Below, one piece after another: positions 52,601-63,709 of a stretch of DNA of 64,000 nucleotides; the stretch's first letter is position 1, and every line of letters starts with the position of its first letter. Under the pieces are notes generated by a model. It had not been told where the DNA came from. It did no database searches and saw only the letters and a list, made by a program, of their open reading frames with translations. The DNA comes from Biomphalaria glabrata (lineage: Eukaryota; Mollusca; Gastropoda; Planorbidae): assembly GCF_947242115.1 (NCBI RefSeq), contig NC_074716.1:9625501-9689500 (forward strand), read 5' to 3'. The position numbers and the translations under genes were made by a program.

Positions 52601-53401
52601 ATATATTAAAATCTCCTGAAAATTCTTTAAAATCTCCAGAAAAAAATAGACAAAATTGTCATTTGTGGGTGTCATTCATTGCGGAAAACTCCAATCCTAC
52701 GCGCGATAAAAGAAAAAAGGCATTGTCAGCTTTCGTGTAATAAAATGTAATAATCGGGCGAATTTTTACCTTAATCGGAAGTTCCAATACTTTATTTACT
52801 TTTATAGTCACTGGCATATAAATATGTCATAGGTTACAAGGTTCGTAAAGTACAGATCGCAATTTTAATTTAGTAAAGAATGAATAAAATTCAAAGTCGA
52901 ATTTTTTTCTAATACAAAATCTTAATTTTCACTTATTTTCCTTATCCACACAGAGACTATGCCCCGCGCTATAAGTTTTGATAGGCCCCCGCAATAGCTA
53001 GGACCGGCCCTGCATACTATAACCATGGTCTTAAAAATAGGTTAGATGGGAGTATTAAAATGAGGGCAATTTTATTTTAACTGACAACTAAACAAGGGAA
53101 ATAAAAAAAAAAACTTTTAAAAACAAAACGTGTAGCAGTCATGTATTTAAATTTTTAATAGATCTAGACTAAAAATAATAAATCTGTGCGATTGGAAATA
53201 TATTTTTACCAATTGTTTTTGTTTCGCGCAATTCCTCAATACGCTATGATCCTCATATCCGTTGTCTGGACCAGTTGGGAAGGGGAAGAAAAATTGGGGT
53301 ATCTGTGTGATCGCTTTTTAAATGTTTTTTTTTTAAGGGAAAACGACCTGAATTTGAATTTGTGAATAAAAGCCTTCTCAGGCTTCTCAAGCCAACGTAA
53401 T

Positions 53402-54276
53402 ATAATAGGGGTCCGAAGATTAGTGATGAATGCAGTATTTCCCGTGGCTACGCAGCCCCAGCTGTGACCTATATATTTTGCCACATCCAGGGCAAGCATA
53501 ACCATTGTCCGCAGGTGGTCGATTTAGATTTTCTTTTCGCCGTCTGCGTTTGTCCTCGGCAGCAAATTTTATTTTGGTCTCAAATGTGTATCCTGCGGCC
53601 TTCGTGAGTGACCTCCAGCTGTCTCGTTCTGAGGCCGCATGCAATCAGGTGCTCTATTCTACGTTGACGCCTACGCTGGTCTTTGAAGCGTTTCCGTGGG
53701 GCGCCTCTGTTACGTCGACCACCTTTTATCTCACCAAAAAAAGACTGCCTTTGGCATACGTTCGTCTCCCATACGGGATACGTGCCCTGCCAAGCGTAAC
53801 TGTCGGACCATAAGAAGTCTCGCTATACCGTCCATACCGGCGTTGGACATCGCTGTTTGTAGTGCGGTCCTGCCACCGTATGTCCATGATGGAGCGCAAG
53901 CATCTTTGGTGAAAGCGCTCAAGAAGTCTTATTTGTTTCCTGTATGTTTCCCATGTCTCAGACATTAGTAAACATTGATTTTTGTAGGCAGGCGGAGCGA
54001 TTTGTTCTTCCAAACTCTCGCCTGAAGGCGTTCAAAAGTGCTACTGGCCCTGACCAGACGGTTATCAACTTCCCTTGAAAGTGAAGCGCCATTTGACACT
54101 ATACTACCTAGATATGTGAAGTGGTCTACCACGTTAAGGGGCTGTCCGTTTACTGTGATCCTTGGTGCTGAGTATGTTTCATTGGATGACTTCTGGAACA
54201 TGACTTAATTCTGTTTTCCGGAGTTTTATAGATAGACCGTAATGGGCGGCAGCGTATGCAAACTCGTTTACCGCGT
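53402..54276 (-). mobile_element. RTE-like LINE, 5'-truncated, with 15-bp target duplication
   Basis: Flanked by the direct repeat TCAAGCCAACGTAAT (53387-53401 and 54277-54291). The minus strand encodes, in order, RITVNGQPLNVVDHFTYLGS, EVDNRLVRASSTFERLQARV, RLLERFHQRCLRSIMDIRWQ, LAGHVSRMGDERMPK, DSWRSLTKAAGYTFE and the terminal knuckle CPGCGKIYRSQLGLRSHG. These are the C-terminal part of an APE-type LINE polymerase. Frame shifts between the pieces show it is dead. A 3'-end fragment is at 11310 and a tandem derivative at 30268. Confidence 0.85.
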
Positions 54277-54429
54277 TCAAGCCAACGTAATCACCACTCT
54301 ACTAGCATACAGACTGATATGGAAGACTGTATAGTTATCTATTGTTTCTATATCATGTTTGTGTTCACTATAAGCCTCAAATGACAATCTACAAAGGGGA
54401 CTAATTCAGCGTATACCACCACTTCAGTC

Positions 54430-54665
54430 AAGTAAAAAATCTTTCCATTGTTTGCTATACCAAACAAAATATTATATTACCAATAGTAAATAATCTAATT
54501 GGTTAGTTGTTTTAGTTGATTCTTGTGTTGTCAGGCAAAAGAAATGATTGTGCGAAATGTCAGCTTGATCCAAGATTGGGTGTCGGAGAAATGAAGAGTG
54601 GGCCTACACACTTTTGGACAGACAGACAGAGTTGATATAAGTTTTGTAAAAAATAAGGAGGGGAG
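54430..54665 (-). repeat. Dispersed repeat family R, minus copy
   Basis: The minus strand shows TTTACAAAACTTATATCAAC, TCTGTCTGTCTGTCC, CCCAATCTTGGATCAAGCTG and the AT-rich tail ACAAGAATCAACTAAAACAA. Confidence 0.65.
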
Positions 54666-56367
54666 GTACTGGCAACAAAACAAAGTAGCTTAGGGACAAA
54701 CGGTGTAATTATAGTAGAGTAATGCTTGTTTTAATATTTTCTGAAAAATTCTGATAAAGATTAGTTTAAAAAGCCAGTTTTGTTTTTTCTTTTTGTAGTC
54801 TAGTTAGATATGTCTTTCTGATTTAACCCTTAAAGACTAAAAGTGATTTTAAAATTTGATTTTACCATAATTCTGTAAACTGCTGAATATGCACGTAACT
54901 GCTATAGAGGCTTGATTCCTGTTTGACAACTACGCAAGTTAGAGAAACGTATCCCATAAGGAAACAACTATAGGCCTACAGCAAAGGCAATCTCTTAAGG
55001 CGAGCTTAAAGGAGGATGACATTTAAAGAAACACCTAAAACCATATTGTCCTAATTGGCGAAGTGAACACTTGTGTTAGCAAATAGACTTTAAATTAAAC
55101 TCCTGGATACATGTTTAAAACATAAGAGATCCAAAAACAAGTTACTGTCGCAGTTAGTTTACAAGCTCATAGGCGATGACGTCATTTATCTCATTTTAAT
55201 TTGCGCAGTATTTTTTCCCCTTGTCGTTCCGTCGTGATTTTGACATGACGTCACTTTTCTTATTGTAAATTTTGGTGATTTAGAGGCAAGCTGTACCTTT
55301 TAGGTCTTGAGTTTCCCTTTGCTCTTCGTCATTGGACAGCCTTAACGGTTGAATTTGATATGTTCTTAGAGGTCTATTTGACCCATGTTTAGGGTGAGTT
55401 TTGTTTCATATTGTAAAGATGATTTTAAATAGGGATTCGTTCGTATTTGTAATTGTAGATTAGAAGTTAGAATTTTATTTGTTTTCTATAGGGTTTCAGT
55501 GTTGGCGTTACATTGTGAGTTCTGGTGGTACCTTGAACTTTGTTATACTCATCATTGTTATTGGTTGGAGGATCCTTGTATTACCCTGAACGTTGTTATA
55601 GAAAGTTGAACTGAACCTGTTACAGAGATGAATCTTTGTTTTCAGATCAGAAACTGAAATATTGTTGCCGTCACTGTTATTCAGCAACATAATATAAGGT
55701 GGCTACTTTGTTTTTAAATACTATTTTTTTTAAATATTTCATTGGACAGAAATTATAAAACTATTAACTTCATATTATATCATATGTATTTGTATGTACT
55801 TTTCATTCACACTATTCATGTCATTGTACAAATAAAATTGAAATAAATTTATAGTTTAATTGTAAGCATCATACACATCGTTTATTAGTTTATTTACCGT
55901 ACAACTGGGTGTGCCTGTTAGTCTGAACTTCAGGACTTTAATACCTAGTAATAAGTAAACAAAATCCTGACAGCTACCATACTGCTAAAAAAGTCAGAAT
56001 TTTGGAAGAGAGCTTAACTTAAAGTAGACACTGGTTCATGGTTCTTTATTTTAACATATACTGGTATATAAAACATAAAATTTCAATCAAAGGCAAATAT
56101 GTTTCAATTGGTTTTGATATTTGAAGAAACATTTTAAAAAATACTTTACTGGTAACAAATCTCAAAATATAACATATTTTTGTTAAAGGTTTTTAAGTGA
56201 AAATAGTCAAATAGGAAGAAAGAAAATGCTATACCAGTACCACAAGAAACAGTTTCTAAAGTGAAATTTGTATGAAAAAAAAAAAGTCAAGATTACAAAA
56301 ACAAAATAATATAACTCAAACCAAAATCATATGCTCATAGGCCTGAGCAAGCTAATATAGCACATTG
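54666..56367. other. Unannotated intergenic DNA, possible promoter region
   Basis: No coding block recognised. Two CRE palindromes lie at 55177-55254 (listed separately). A candidate donor GTTTAG|GGTGAGT near 55390 and an acceptor TTTTCTATAG near 55490 could belong to non-coding leader exons, but nothing confirms this. Confidence 0.3.
55177..55254. promoter_or_regulatory. Pair of CRE/ATF-type sites
   Basis: Two perfect TGACGTCA palindromes (in GATGACGTCATTT and CATGACGTCACTT) about 69 bp apart. TGACGTCA is the established CREB/ATF site. The link to any gene is inference. Confidence 0.4.
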
Positions 56368-56640
56368 CAGGACAGGCCACTGTCCTGTTGGCTCATATTT
56401 CTCACGGCTATGGACACATTTTTATTCACAGTCCTCCCGCTGCAGAGGAAACAGTGTCTTGTATATTCTTTTTGACTGCCCCAGACTTGCTGATCTTCGT
56501 CTCAACAGGTCTGGGAAACCCAAAAATTCTCAACCTGTATGGTGACATGTATGCACTACGCATACAGCAGGGTTTCTTTCCAGGGCTTTTGAAAGAGAAG
56601 ATTTAAGCCTCTCAAGCCCTAACTCAAATGGAGTTTGATA
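56368..56640 (+). mobile_element. LINE C-terminal RNase H/knuckle fragment
   Basis: One + frame reads TGHCPVGSYFSRLWTHFYSQ and then, after a shift, CILFDCPRLADLRLNRSG. This matches the closing HxxC block of LINE polymerases. Dead fragment. Confidence 0.55.
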
Positions 56641-56751
56641 ATGATGAATTTCAATGTTAAAACAATCATGAATTTGTAATGAAAATATATTTCAAATTCA
56701 ATATCATATAAAACTTAATTAAAAAAGGTTTCTATTCATTCAATTTGGGCA

Positions 56752-57714
56752 TTAAACTACATAATCTTCAGCTATTGCTACAAGTACTGTTCCAAAGATA
56801 TGTTCCTTCTTTATAGAATTTCTGAAAATAAACTCATTCAGGCATGTGCTGAATTGGACTGTGGTGGTACCAAATTGTTTCTCCAGTAATCTCTTAGCAC
56901 GCATCCACATTTTTTCTACATTTTTTGTGTGAACAATATCATCCACAACATTCTCTTGTTTAACAACAGAATGGCTGTATATACCATTCTGAATCTTTGC
57001 TATATTGGCAAATGCAGCACTGCTATTAGACACAATATGTGTTCCAGGCAAAATATGTTTTTTTATTGCCTCAGTTAAAGAAGCTTCAGTGTTATTTGGA
57101 ATCTCCACAAGAAAACATTTTCTTGAGTGTCTTTCTATGCCCCCAAACACCCAACGACTTTCACGGGTAACATATTTTCTCTTAAAACTCTTTACTTCGT
57201 TGATTTCAACAATAACTGGTTCTCCGTTTTCGTCGATCCCACCAATTTCTGATAGTCTGTGCCTATTAATATATTTCTCACATTCCTCTCTGCAAAAATT
57301 GCAATAGTTCATGGCAAATTCTGAAGCGATCTTTGTTTCATGGCAAATGTTAAAAATAGGCATGTCATGAGACCAACAGTATATCAAATGTAATAACTGC
57401 ACAGTTGGTATGTGGCTACGAGCAAAGAATGAATTATCTCGAATGGACTTTCTTACATTACATATCTTGCATGACCAACGGAAACCATCCATTGAGTTAG
57501 TTTCTTTGACCAATGATGTTGGTTGTTGGCAATTGATACATTCATACAAATTTTTTACCAGACGATGTCTAGCTAACCAGGCTAGGCAGTTTTCTTTAGT
57601 GTTAATTGCTGTTGACAAAGTTGTTAAAGTCCACCTTTCTTCCTTTATCTGCTGATCAGTCATGATCTGATCTAAATCAACTATTCGAATACGTCCTCTA
57701 CATCTGGTCGCCAT
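56752..57714 (-). CDS. Merlin/ISXO2-type transposase-derived protein, paralogue B (320 aa)
   Basis: The start is set at MATRCRGRIRIVDLDQIMTD, which aligns with the start of paralogue A; upstream in-frame codons are AT-rich and look like intron. The acceptor GTGTCTTTTTTTTTAG (exon from 57766) lies at the same relative place as in A. Cys pairs: YECINCQQPTS and WSCKICNVRKS. Fold blocks: PVIVEINEVKSFKRKYVTRE, WVFGGIERHSRKCFLVEI, ITKHILPGT-like IKKHILPGTHIVSNSSAAFA, KNVEKMWMRAKRLLEKQFG. The first Asp is again Asn (codon AAC here, AAT in A) and the second Asp is Asn. It has a 6-residue insertion (VVDDIV region) relative to A. Homology continues into both flanks, so the pair arose by duplication of a larger unit. 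Confidence 0.85.
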   Translation of the reverse strand: MATRCRGRIRIVDLDQIMTDQQIKEERWTLTTLSTAINTKENCLAWLARHRLVKNLYECINCQQPTSLVKETNSMDGFRWSCKICNVRKSIRDNSFFARSHIPTVQLLHLIYCWSHDMPIFNICHETKIASEFAMNYCNFCREECEKYINRHRLSEIGGIDENGEPVIVEINEVKSFKRKYVTRESRWVFGGIERHSRKCFLVEIPNNTEASLTEAIKKHILPGTHIVSNSSAAFANIAKIQNGIYSHSVVKQENVVDDIVHTKNVEKMWMRAKRLLEKQFGTTTVQFSTCLNEFIFRNSIKKEHIFGTVLVAIAEDYVV

Positions 57715-57766
57715 TGAAGAAAAAAAATCTTTGTTGTGGATTTTCTGAAAACGAGTAGATCCAGAT

Positions 57767-58270
57767 CTAAAAAAAAGACACAAAAATATCATTACTGAAT
57801 TGAAAATGACTTTTCTTTCTAAATTTAAAGTCAAGAAATACAATTTAAACATAAATGGTAAATGGAAAATTTTAATGAGATCAAATCGATTAAATAAAAA
57901 AAATGTAAAATAAATGTTAATCTTGTGAAACAATGTTCGAGAGCAATATCTTCAGCTTTTTGTAATTTCACTGAGATTTAAGTTCATTATTAATTTGCAT
58001 AAAAAATTATAATGAACATTTATACAATGAAAATAGGGCCTACATAGAATTGTTTTTGACCTAATGTCATTATATAGCAACAATCCTTCTTGTATACCTT
58101 ACCTTAAACATTTTGTGTTTTGCCTCTATTGTAATATTATTTTTTTTTGCATTCTTTAAACATTTTTTATGTTTTTATTTATTTATTTATTTTTAACAGA
58201 TCGCCACATTTTCTTTAGGGGAAGTTGACATTAATCTTTTAGGTTAATAAAAAACTTTTCATGCATGCAG
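57767..58270. other. AT-rich stretch between Merlin paralogue B and a small gene end
   Basis: Likely intron of one or both neighbours. Nothing recognised. Confidence 0.4.
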
Positions 58271-59132
58271 TACAGATGCTGTTCATCATCTTTTCATAAG
58301 CAAGCCTGCTCAAGAAGGTAAGAATTAAATTTTGCTTTTAGATTACTGATCAGCAATCTGAAAGTAAATTGTTAATGGGATGGAATTGATTAAATGTAAA
58401 TAAAGAAATGCTATCCTAATTTTGAAATATGCTGGTTGTGGGTTGTTTTTTTTTTGTTATGTTTTTTTTAAGTTTCACTGTGATAATTGTTTATTTCAAT
58501 TCTAGAATAACTTTTCAGCCAACTTATTTTTAAAATTACCATAAAACTCTAATTACAACAGAATATAGTTGTATTAGTAAGAGCCTGTGATAAAGTTAAT
58601 ATAAATAAATTGGACAAAATATAATATTGATGAATTGAAGCCTAATTCGATCTAGTCTGCCATTGCACTTTTAGCATAGTCAAATACCAGTGCCACATTT
58701 GCTGACACCAATTCATAACATTTAATTTAAGGAGAAGATTGAACTCCAAATTTTGAAATACCATTAATTTTTGTGTTGCTTAATAGGCTTTAGAAGCAAC
58801 CTAATTTTTGAGCACCGTTTATCATCAAGGGCTGGAAATATAACCGTTAAATAGTATGTCCACATAGATAAATGTAAGGTCTTCTGATGTTTAATTGTTA
58901 GATTCTTTTTATTATTAATACAGCTTGAAGGTAGTTTTATTACATGACTATAATATTTATTTGTTTGTTTGTTTGTTCCAGCTGCTGCATGGAAGTCAAA
59001 ATATGAATTATTGCCACCAGTCTTGAAGTCAGCTTGTAAAGAATGCTAAGAATTGAATGAAAATGCTGTCTTGATATCTTGTTTGTGCTGTTATATTTGT
59101 CTTTTGTGTTGGTTAATTATTCCATGAATAAA
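58271..59132 (+). CDS. Probable last two exons of an unrecognised gene
   Basis: Exon 58271-58317 (47 bp; acceptor CATGCATGCAG, donor GAAG|GTAAGA) joins to 58982-59049 (acceptor GTTTGTTCCAG) with matching phase. The joined frame reads TDAVHHLFISKPAQE, AAAWKSKYELLPPVLKSACK, EC and stop TAA at 59047. AATAAA follows at 59127, 78 bp later, giving a compact 3' untranslated region. The peptide looks like a conserved C-terminus but the family was not recognised, and no upstream exons were found. The two splice sites, the phase agreement and the poly-A signal together make chance less likely. Confidence 0.4.
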
Positions 59133-59354
59133 AAATAAAAAAAAGTTAATTGTGTAAGTTTGATTTAAGAATAAATGATCAGAGCATGCAAGTCTTATAT
59201 AGTATGTTACCAAAAATTGTATTGTTTGATAGTGTTCAAACCCAAAAATGTAATTTAACTTGTCCATTACTTTATAAATATGTTGACATTATAGCTAGAT
59301 GTATATAGAAATCATGCACTGATTCAAATAAACTACAGTATTGAAAAACATTAA

Positions 59355-59770
59355 AGATTATTCCTAATTAAGCCATAATAAAATTTAATGACTGAACCAT
59401 CGGAGACAGTATTTGCATGATAATACCTAATTGAGCCCTAATAAATATTTCAGTTACTAAACCATTCAGGCCAGCATCGGACCGATATTGGCACAATAAG
59501 GGTTATCCCTAATTGAACCCTAATTAATATTTCAATTACTAAACCATTAGGGCCAGCATTGGACCGATAATGGCGCAATAAGGGTTATCCCTAATTGAAC
59601 CCTAATAAATATTTCAGTTACTAAACCATTCAGGCCAGCATCTTGCCGATATTGGCACAATAAGGGTTATCCCTAATTAAACCCCAATGAAAATCTCAGT
59701 TACTAAACCATTGGGGCTAGTATGGGCTTGATTAGGGCGTGATTCTGGAAATCCCCAATGAATCCGGAAG
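59355..59770. repeat. 82-bp tandem array, 4-5 units
   Basis: The unit contains AATATTTCAGTTACTAAACC, ATTCAGGCCAGCAT, CCGATATTGGCACAATAAGG and GTTATCCCTAATTGAACCC. Unit starts at about 59444, 59526, 59608 and 59690 are exactly 82 bp apart. A diverged unit precedes them. Confidence 0.9.
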
Positions 59771-59960
59771 TGGGTTTACCCATTCTGGGCCGATATTGGC
59801 ACGATTAGGGTTGCCCGTATTGGTCCCTTATGGGAACCTAATGACGCCAATGTGCAAACGGTATGCGCGCCCATTAGGGCGCGATTTGGGCTATTTAGGG
59901 CTGCAATTAGGGCAAAGGGGGATAACCCTAATTAAAACTGATACTGGGCCGTAATGGGCA
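59771..59960. repeat. GC-rich stretch of degenerate ATTAGGGC/GCCCTAAT motifs
   Basis: Follows the 82-bp array and shares GGCCGATATTGGCACGATTA. It has many short inverted words (ATTAGGGCGCGATT, GGGATAACCCTAATT). Class unknown; it may be the parent sequence of the array. Confidence 0.5.
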
Positions 59961-61889
59961 TGTTTATAGGGAATAAGCCCTAAGAGGATCTATATCCTAA
60001 CAAGGTTGCACTAAGTGGTTGATTCATTAGGTACCTCTATAGAGTTTGATCCAGCTCTTTGAAATTATTAGATCCAGTTATCTCTGCATGTTATCTTATA
60101 AAGTACTGATGTTCCTTCAAGAAAGAAAATTAAATCAAAATTTTTTGTAGGATTTTCATCTACATTTAATCAGTGGAAAAATATATTTATGATGTATAGA
60201 TGTAACTAATCATTAATATACGGTATAATACCACTACCAGTATATATGTATACTGTACCATTGTAGGTAAATTATTAGAATGTGGGTAGGTTTAAATTCT
60301 AATTTAATAATAATAATTAAATTCATCGAGCACTGCTAATAAACATAAAGAGCTAAAATAACAAAATAATCTAAAAAGTTTTGATTAGACAGGTCTTAAT
60401 GTTCTCGAATGAAGTTTACAAAGCATATATATTGACAGGTCTGAGATCAATTGGGAGTAAGTTTCAACCCTTTGGTCCGTGCACGGAAAACTTGTTATAG
60501 AATCTAGTGTAAAAACAGGTTTACATTTTAGTTATTATTATTACCATATTATACACTAGTCATATAAATATAGACATACTTTTATTTACATGTTACTATT
60601 TTTAATTTTACTATACTAATACATACATACTAACATAGTATAACATACTTACATAGACTAGACTACTAGACTATCATCATGATCATGGCACTGGCAGATT
60701 GAGATTCAGATCATACATCACACAGCAGATGAGATTCAGATTGATAACCATGAATGTCACATGTGAGCGTCAAAAATTAATGATTCACCGAAAATTAAAA
60801 AATAAATTTAAAATTACCAAATATTTTTTTAAAAATACAATTACAATTTATTACATCTAGATCTAGAATCTAGATCTAATAAATTTTATAAATGTAATGT
60901 TAAATGTATTATTACTATTATTTTACGTGACGGAAATTACCTACGTGACTAGAAACGTTTAAACAGGTTTCTCTTATATTTTAAGAATATGCAGAAAAAA
61001 AAATCACGTTTATTTAAAAGATTTGCTTGTAAAAAAGAGAACTTTTATATTTAGATCTATATGACATCAACAAAAAGTTGAAAAAGCATTAGCGTTGCTC
61101 AGCACGCTGCCATTTTGTTTTCAATGATGTCACAGAGGTGTTGCCAACTTAGTATTTTGAGATGTTTTTTTGTGTTACACTTGCTTAAACCGGTACTGCA
61201 CGCTTGTTTGTAGGCATAAATTATATAATTAATTATATAAACTCTTTCCCTTTTCTAATAATTATTTAATAAAATTGCAATAACACAAATATATTTATAA
61301 CTTGTTTGTGTGTGTGTGTGTTGTTTTACTTTTTTTTTTTAATGGTTAAGTCTAGCCTAGATCAATATTATGTTTTGTTCTGTTGTATTTGAGTCACTGG
61401 TAAAATAGTAATCCTATGGCAATTTCTAATAATTATGTGATTTTGGCCAATCTAGAGCGTGAAAGGATGACATTGTGACCCGCTTCAATTGAACCACAGA
61501 TAAAAAAATCGACCAGGCTATAAGCCATTTAATAAGAAAGTCAAGCTGTAGTAGCCGTGTAAAAAAAAAAACGTAGGAGGGAATCCAAGTCTAGTAACTA
61601 AGTAGGCTGGCTAGTAGTCGGTCAACCTGAGAGTTGTTAGAAGGTTTTTAGAAAAGTAGCGATGTAAAGAGAAGTGATTAGATCACAGTAGAAGTCACGT
61701 GAGAAGCAATTATAAAAGTCTGTATGAAGTAATTGACTAGTTTTGTGTGTTGAAATTGATGTGCTGGTCTTTAATAGTATAGTTAAGTACCCGGGTATCT
61801 GGGCAACAAGCTGCTAAAAACATGCAGATTTCATTTCACATCAAGACATATTTCATTGTATATTTCATAGACAAGATATTTCAGGTGTT
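59961..61889. other. Unannotated AT-rich intergenic DNA
   Basis: Contains another CTAGATCT-rich patch at 60855-60890. No coding block recognised. A GCCATTTTG word with a nearby ATGATGTCA at about 61108-61132 could be promoter-like, but no gene was seen. Confidence 0.4.
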
Positions 61890-62207
61890 CATGGGCGCCC
61901 GCAGGATTTTTTGCAGGAGGATTCAAGTTGCCACCTAAAGCTCAAAGTCGTAGCTTCAATTTTTTTCCCCGAGCATTTAAAGACAAGAACTGGTGCCCCC
62001 TCGCCGCCATACCTATACGATATTAATTTCACTTTAAATGCATGACGCATAGAACGTATTGCCACGTAACCATCTTCTCTTTTGAAGTAACATCTCTATG
62101 ATATCAGATAAGAAGATAATAACCCCAAAATCCAAACAAATGGCTAGAATATGGCAACACAGAATCCAAGGGGTGGGGGAAAGTGCACCCTCCTGAGGGC
62201 GCCCGTG
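61890..62207. mobile_element. hAT-type MITE, 318 bp
   Basis: Inverted ends CATGGGCGCCCGCAGG and CCTGAGGGCGCCCGTG. The flanks CAGGTGTT and AGGGTGTT agree at 6 of 8 positions, fitting an 8-bp target duplication. Confidence 0.75.
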
Positions 62208-62224
62208 AGGGTGTTCCTTCATAT

Positions 62225-62335
62225 TTGATAAATATATTCTTTAGCCTCTGGCAGGACGTTGAAATAAAGTGGCGGTCAGGGTTTGAACTCGGACCATCGT
62301 GACCATCAAACGACAGTCCAGAGCGCACATCTTAT
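62225..62335 (-). mobile_element. SINE family A fragment
   Basis: The minus strand has GCGCTCTGGACTGTCGTTTG, CGAGTTCAAACCCTGAC and GTCCTGCCAGAGGCTAAAGA. The very start of the head is missing. Confidence 0.7.
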
Positions 62336-62549
62336 ATTCTGATGTTGACAACTTAACAGGAAAGGGTTTGTCATGGCTTTTCTTGCTTCGCTGGTGAACC
62401 TTGGTCAGGATATCGCCCATGGTCATGTCCAGGGATACAAATACAATGGTGTAAACTTGAAGGGAAAGCACCAAGGAGTCCAAGCGCACATTATTCGCAT
62501 CAACAATCAACCTTTTGCGCTCTTCTTGCGGCGGCCATAATCTTAACAT
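62336..62549 (-). other. Coding-like island, unrecognised
   Basis: The minus frame runs PPQEERKRLIVDANNVRLDS, LVLSLQVYTIVFVSLDMTMG, DILTKVHQRSKKSHDKPFPV. The GC content is higher than the flanks and amino acid use is protein-like. It abuts the SINE A fragment at 62335. It could be a host exon cut by the SINE or part of an unknown element. No donor or acceptor is convincing. Confidence 0.25.
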
Positions 62550-63630
62550 TCAGAGTGTTTAGCAGAAATATTATTATGTAGTTTGTTGATTGTTCATGAA
62601 CAAATGTCTTAATCATTAGTTACGTTGATTTAACTTTAAGGCAAAATCTTTCATGAAGTACATTATGTAATGTAGTCAAACGACCAATAGTACAGTACAT
62701 ACGAAGGTACTATGTTTTGTAACAAAATAAGACCTACAGCATTAGAGGCGGACGTTTTGTGATATTTGTTAATTAAGTGTTTTTTTTTTATTTGGCAATA
62801 GTCATCCAACCTATATACATTAAATATAATCACTGAATAATATAATAAGCTTTTTTTTTTTACATAAATTAATTTCCCTTGTTAACATCGTTTACTTTCA
62901 AAATACACCATCAATAAAATACAGCAAGAGAAATAAATAAATAGAAATCGCTATATGACAAGCGTGAGAGACATAAAACGCTTGGGCTTGTCTTGGCTAC
63001 ATATGAGGAGGCTCGAGGTTCTCAACACCGGACTCAATCAGAGTTGTGCTTACTGAGGACTTAAAAGCATCACTGAAAACATTCTCCGTGGATACCTCCT
63101 CCCCCCCCCCACCACCACCTAGTGATCCTGAAAACAGATTGGACCATAGTGCTCAGAGCTTGCTATAAGCATGAACAATGCTCTTTATGAAAATAAAAAC
63201 TATTTAAAATAATCTGGAATCTGGTCTAGCATTTAATAAAAGCTATTTTTAAACAATCTCAATCCAGATCTTGTCTTCTAAAATACAGACGTAGGTTAGT
63301 TCACCAAAAAAAGTATGTACTCAGAGAATGTAATAATTTATAATTCAGTGACAATGAAAAGTAACTTCTATTTAGCACAAAACACATTTCATTGCAATAA
63401 ATCTTTTAACAAAAAATAGTACTATTTTATTGTGGTCTAAATTATTTTGTCTAACATTAATATATCTGTACGTTAATGAGTGTTTCTCATTTCTAGTTGG
63501 CAGCCCTTAATAATGCCAAAATTATTTTTTATAAAAAAATCTGAATTTGTTTTTGGCCAGGCAGTGACAACAGGGAATGTCGCGAAAAATATTTTTTGAC
63601 GCTCACATTCATGATTACCCTATATATATA
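62550..63630. other. Unannotated AT-rich intergenic DNA
   Basis: Poly-T and poly-C runs only; no coding block recognised. Confidence 0.5.
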
Positions 63631-63631
63631 T

Positions 63632-63633
63632 AG

Positions 63634-63709
<76 letters not shown>

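Larger units (their letters stand above)
48468..53012. mobile_element. hAT-type MITE split by an LTR element
   Basis: Inverted ends CAGGGCCGGTCTTAG at 48468 and CTAGGACCGGCCCTG ending at 53012. The flanks CCGACTAT and CATACTAT agree at 6 of 8 positions. Without the 3980-bp LTR element the MITE is about 565 bp. No transposase remains. Confidence 0.75.

Noticed and set aside
53505-53968. Plus-strand frames of about 100 codons
   Set aside because: Shadows of the minus-strand LINE coding sequence.
57715-57933. N-terminal extension of Merlin paralogue B
   Set aside because: The extra residues are Phe/Leu/Ile-rich AT-derived sequence, a good acceptor lies inside it, and paralogue A starts at the aligned methionine.
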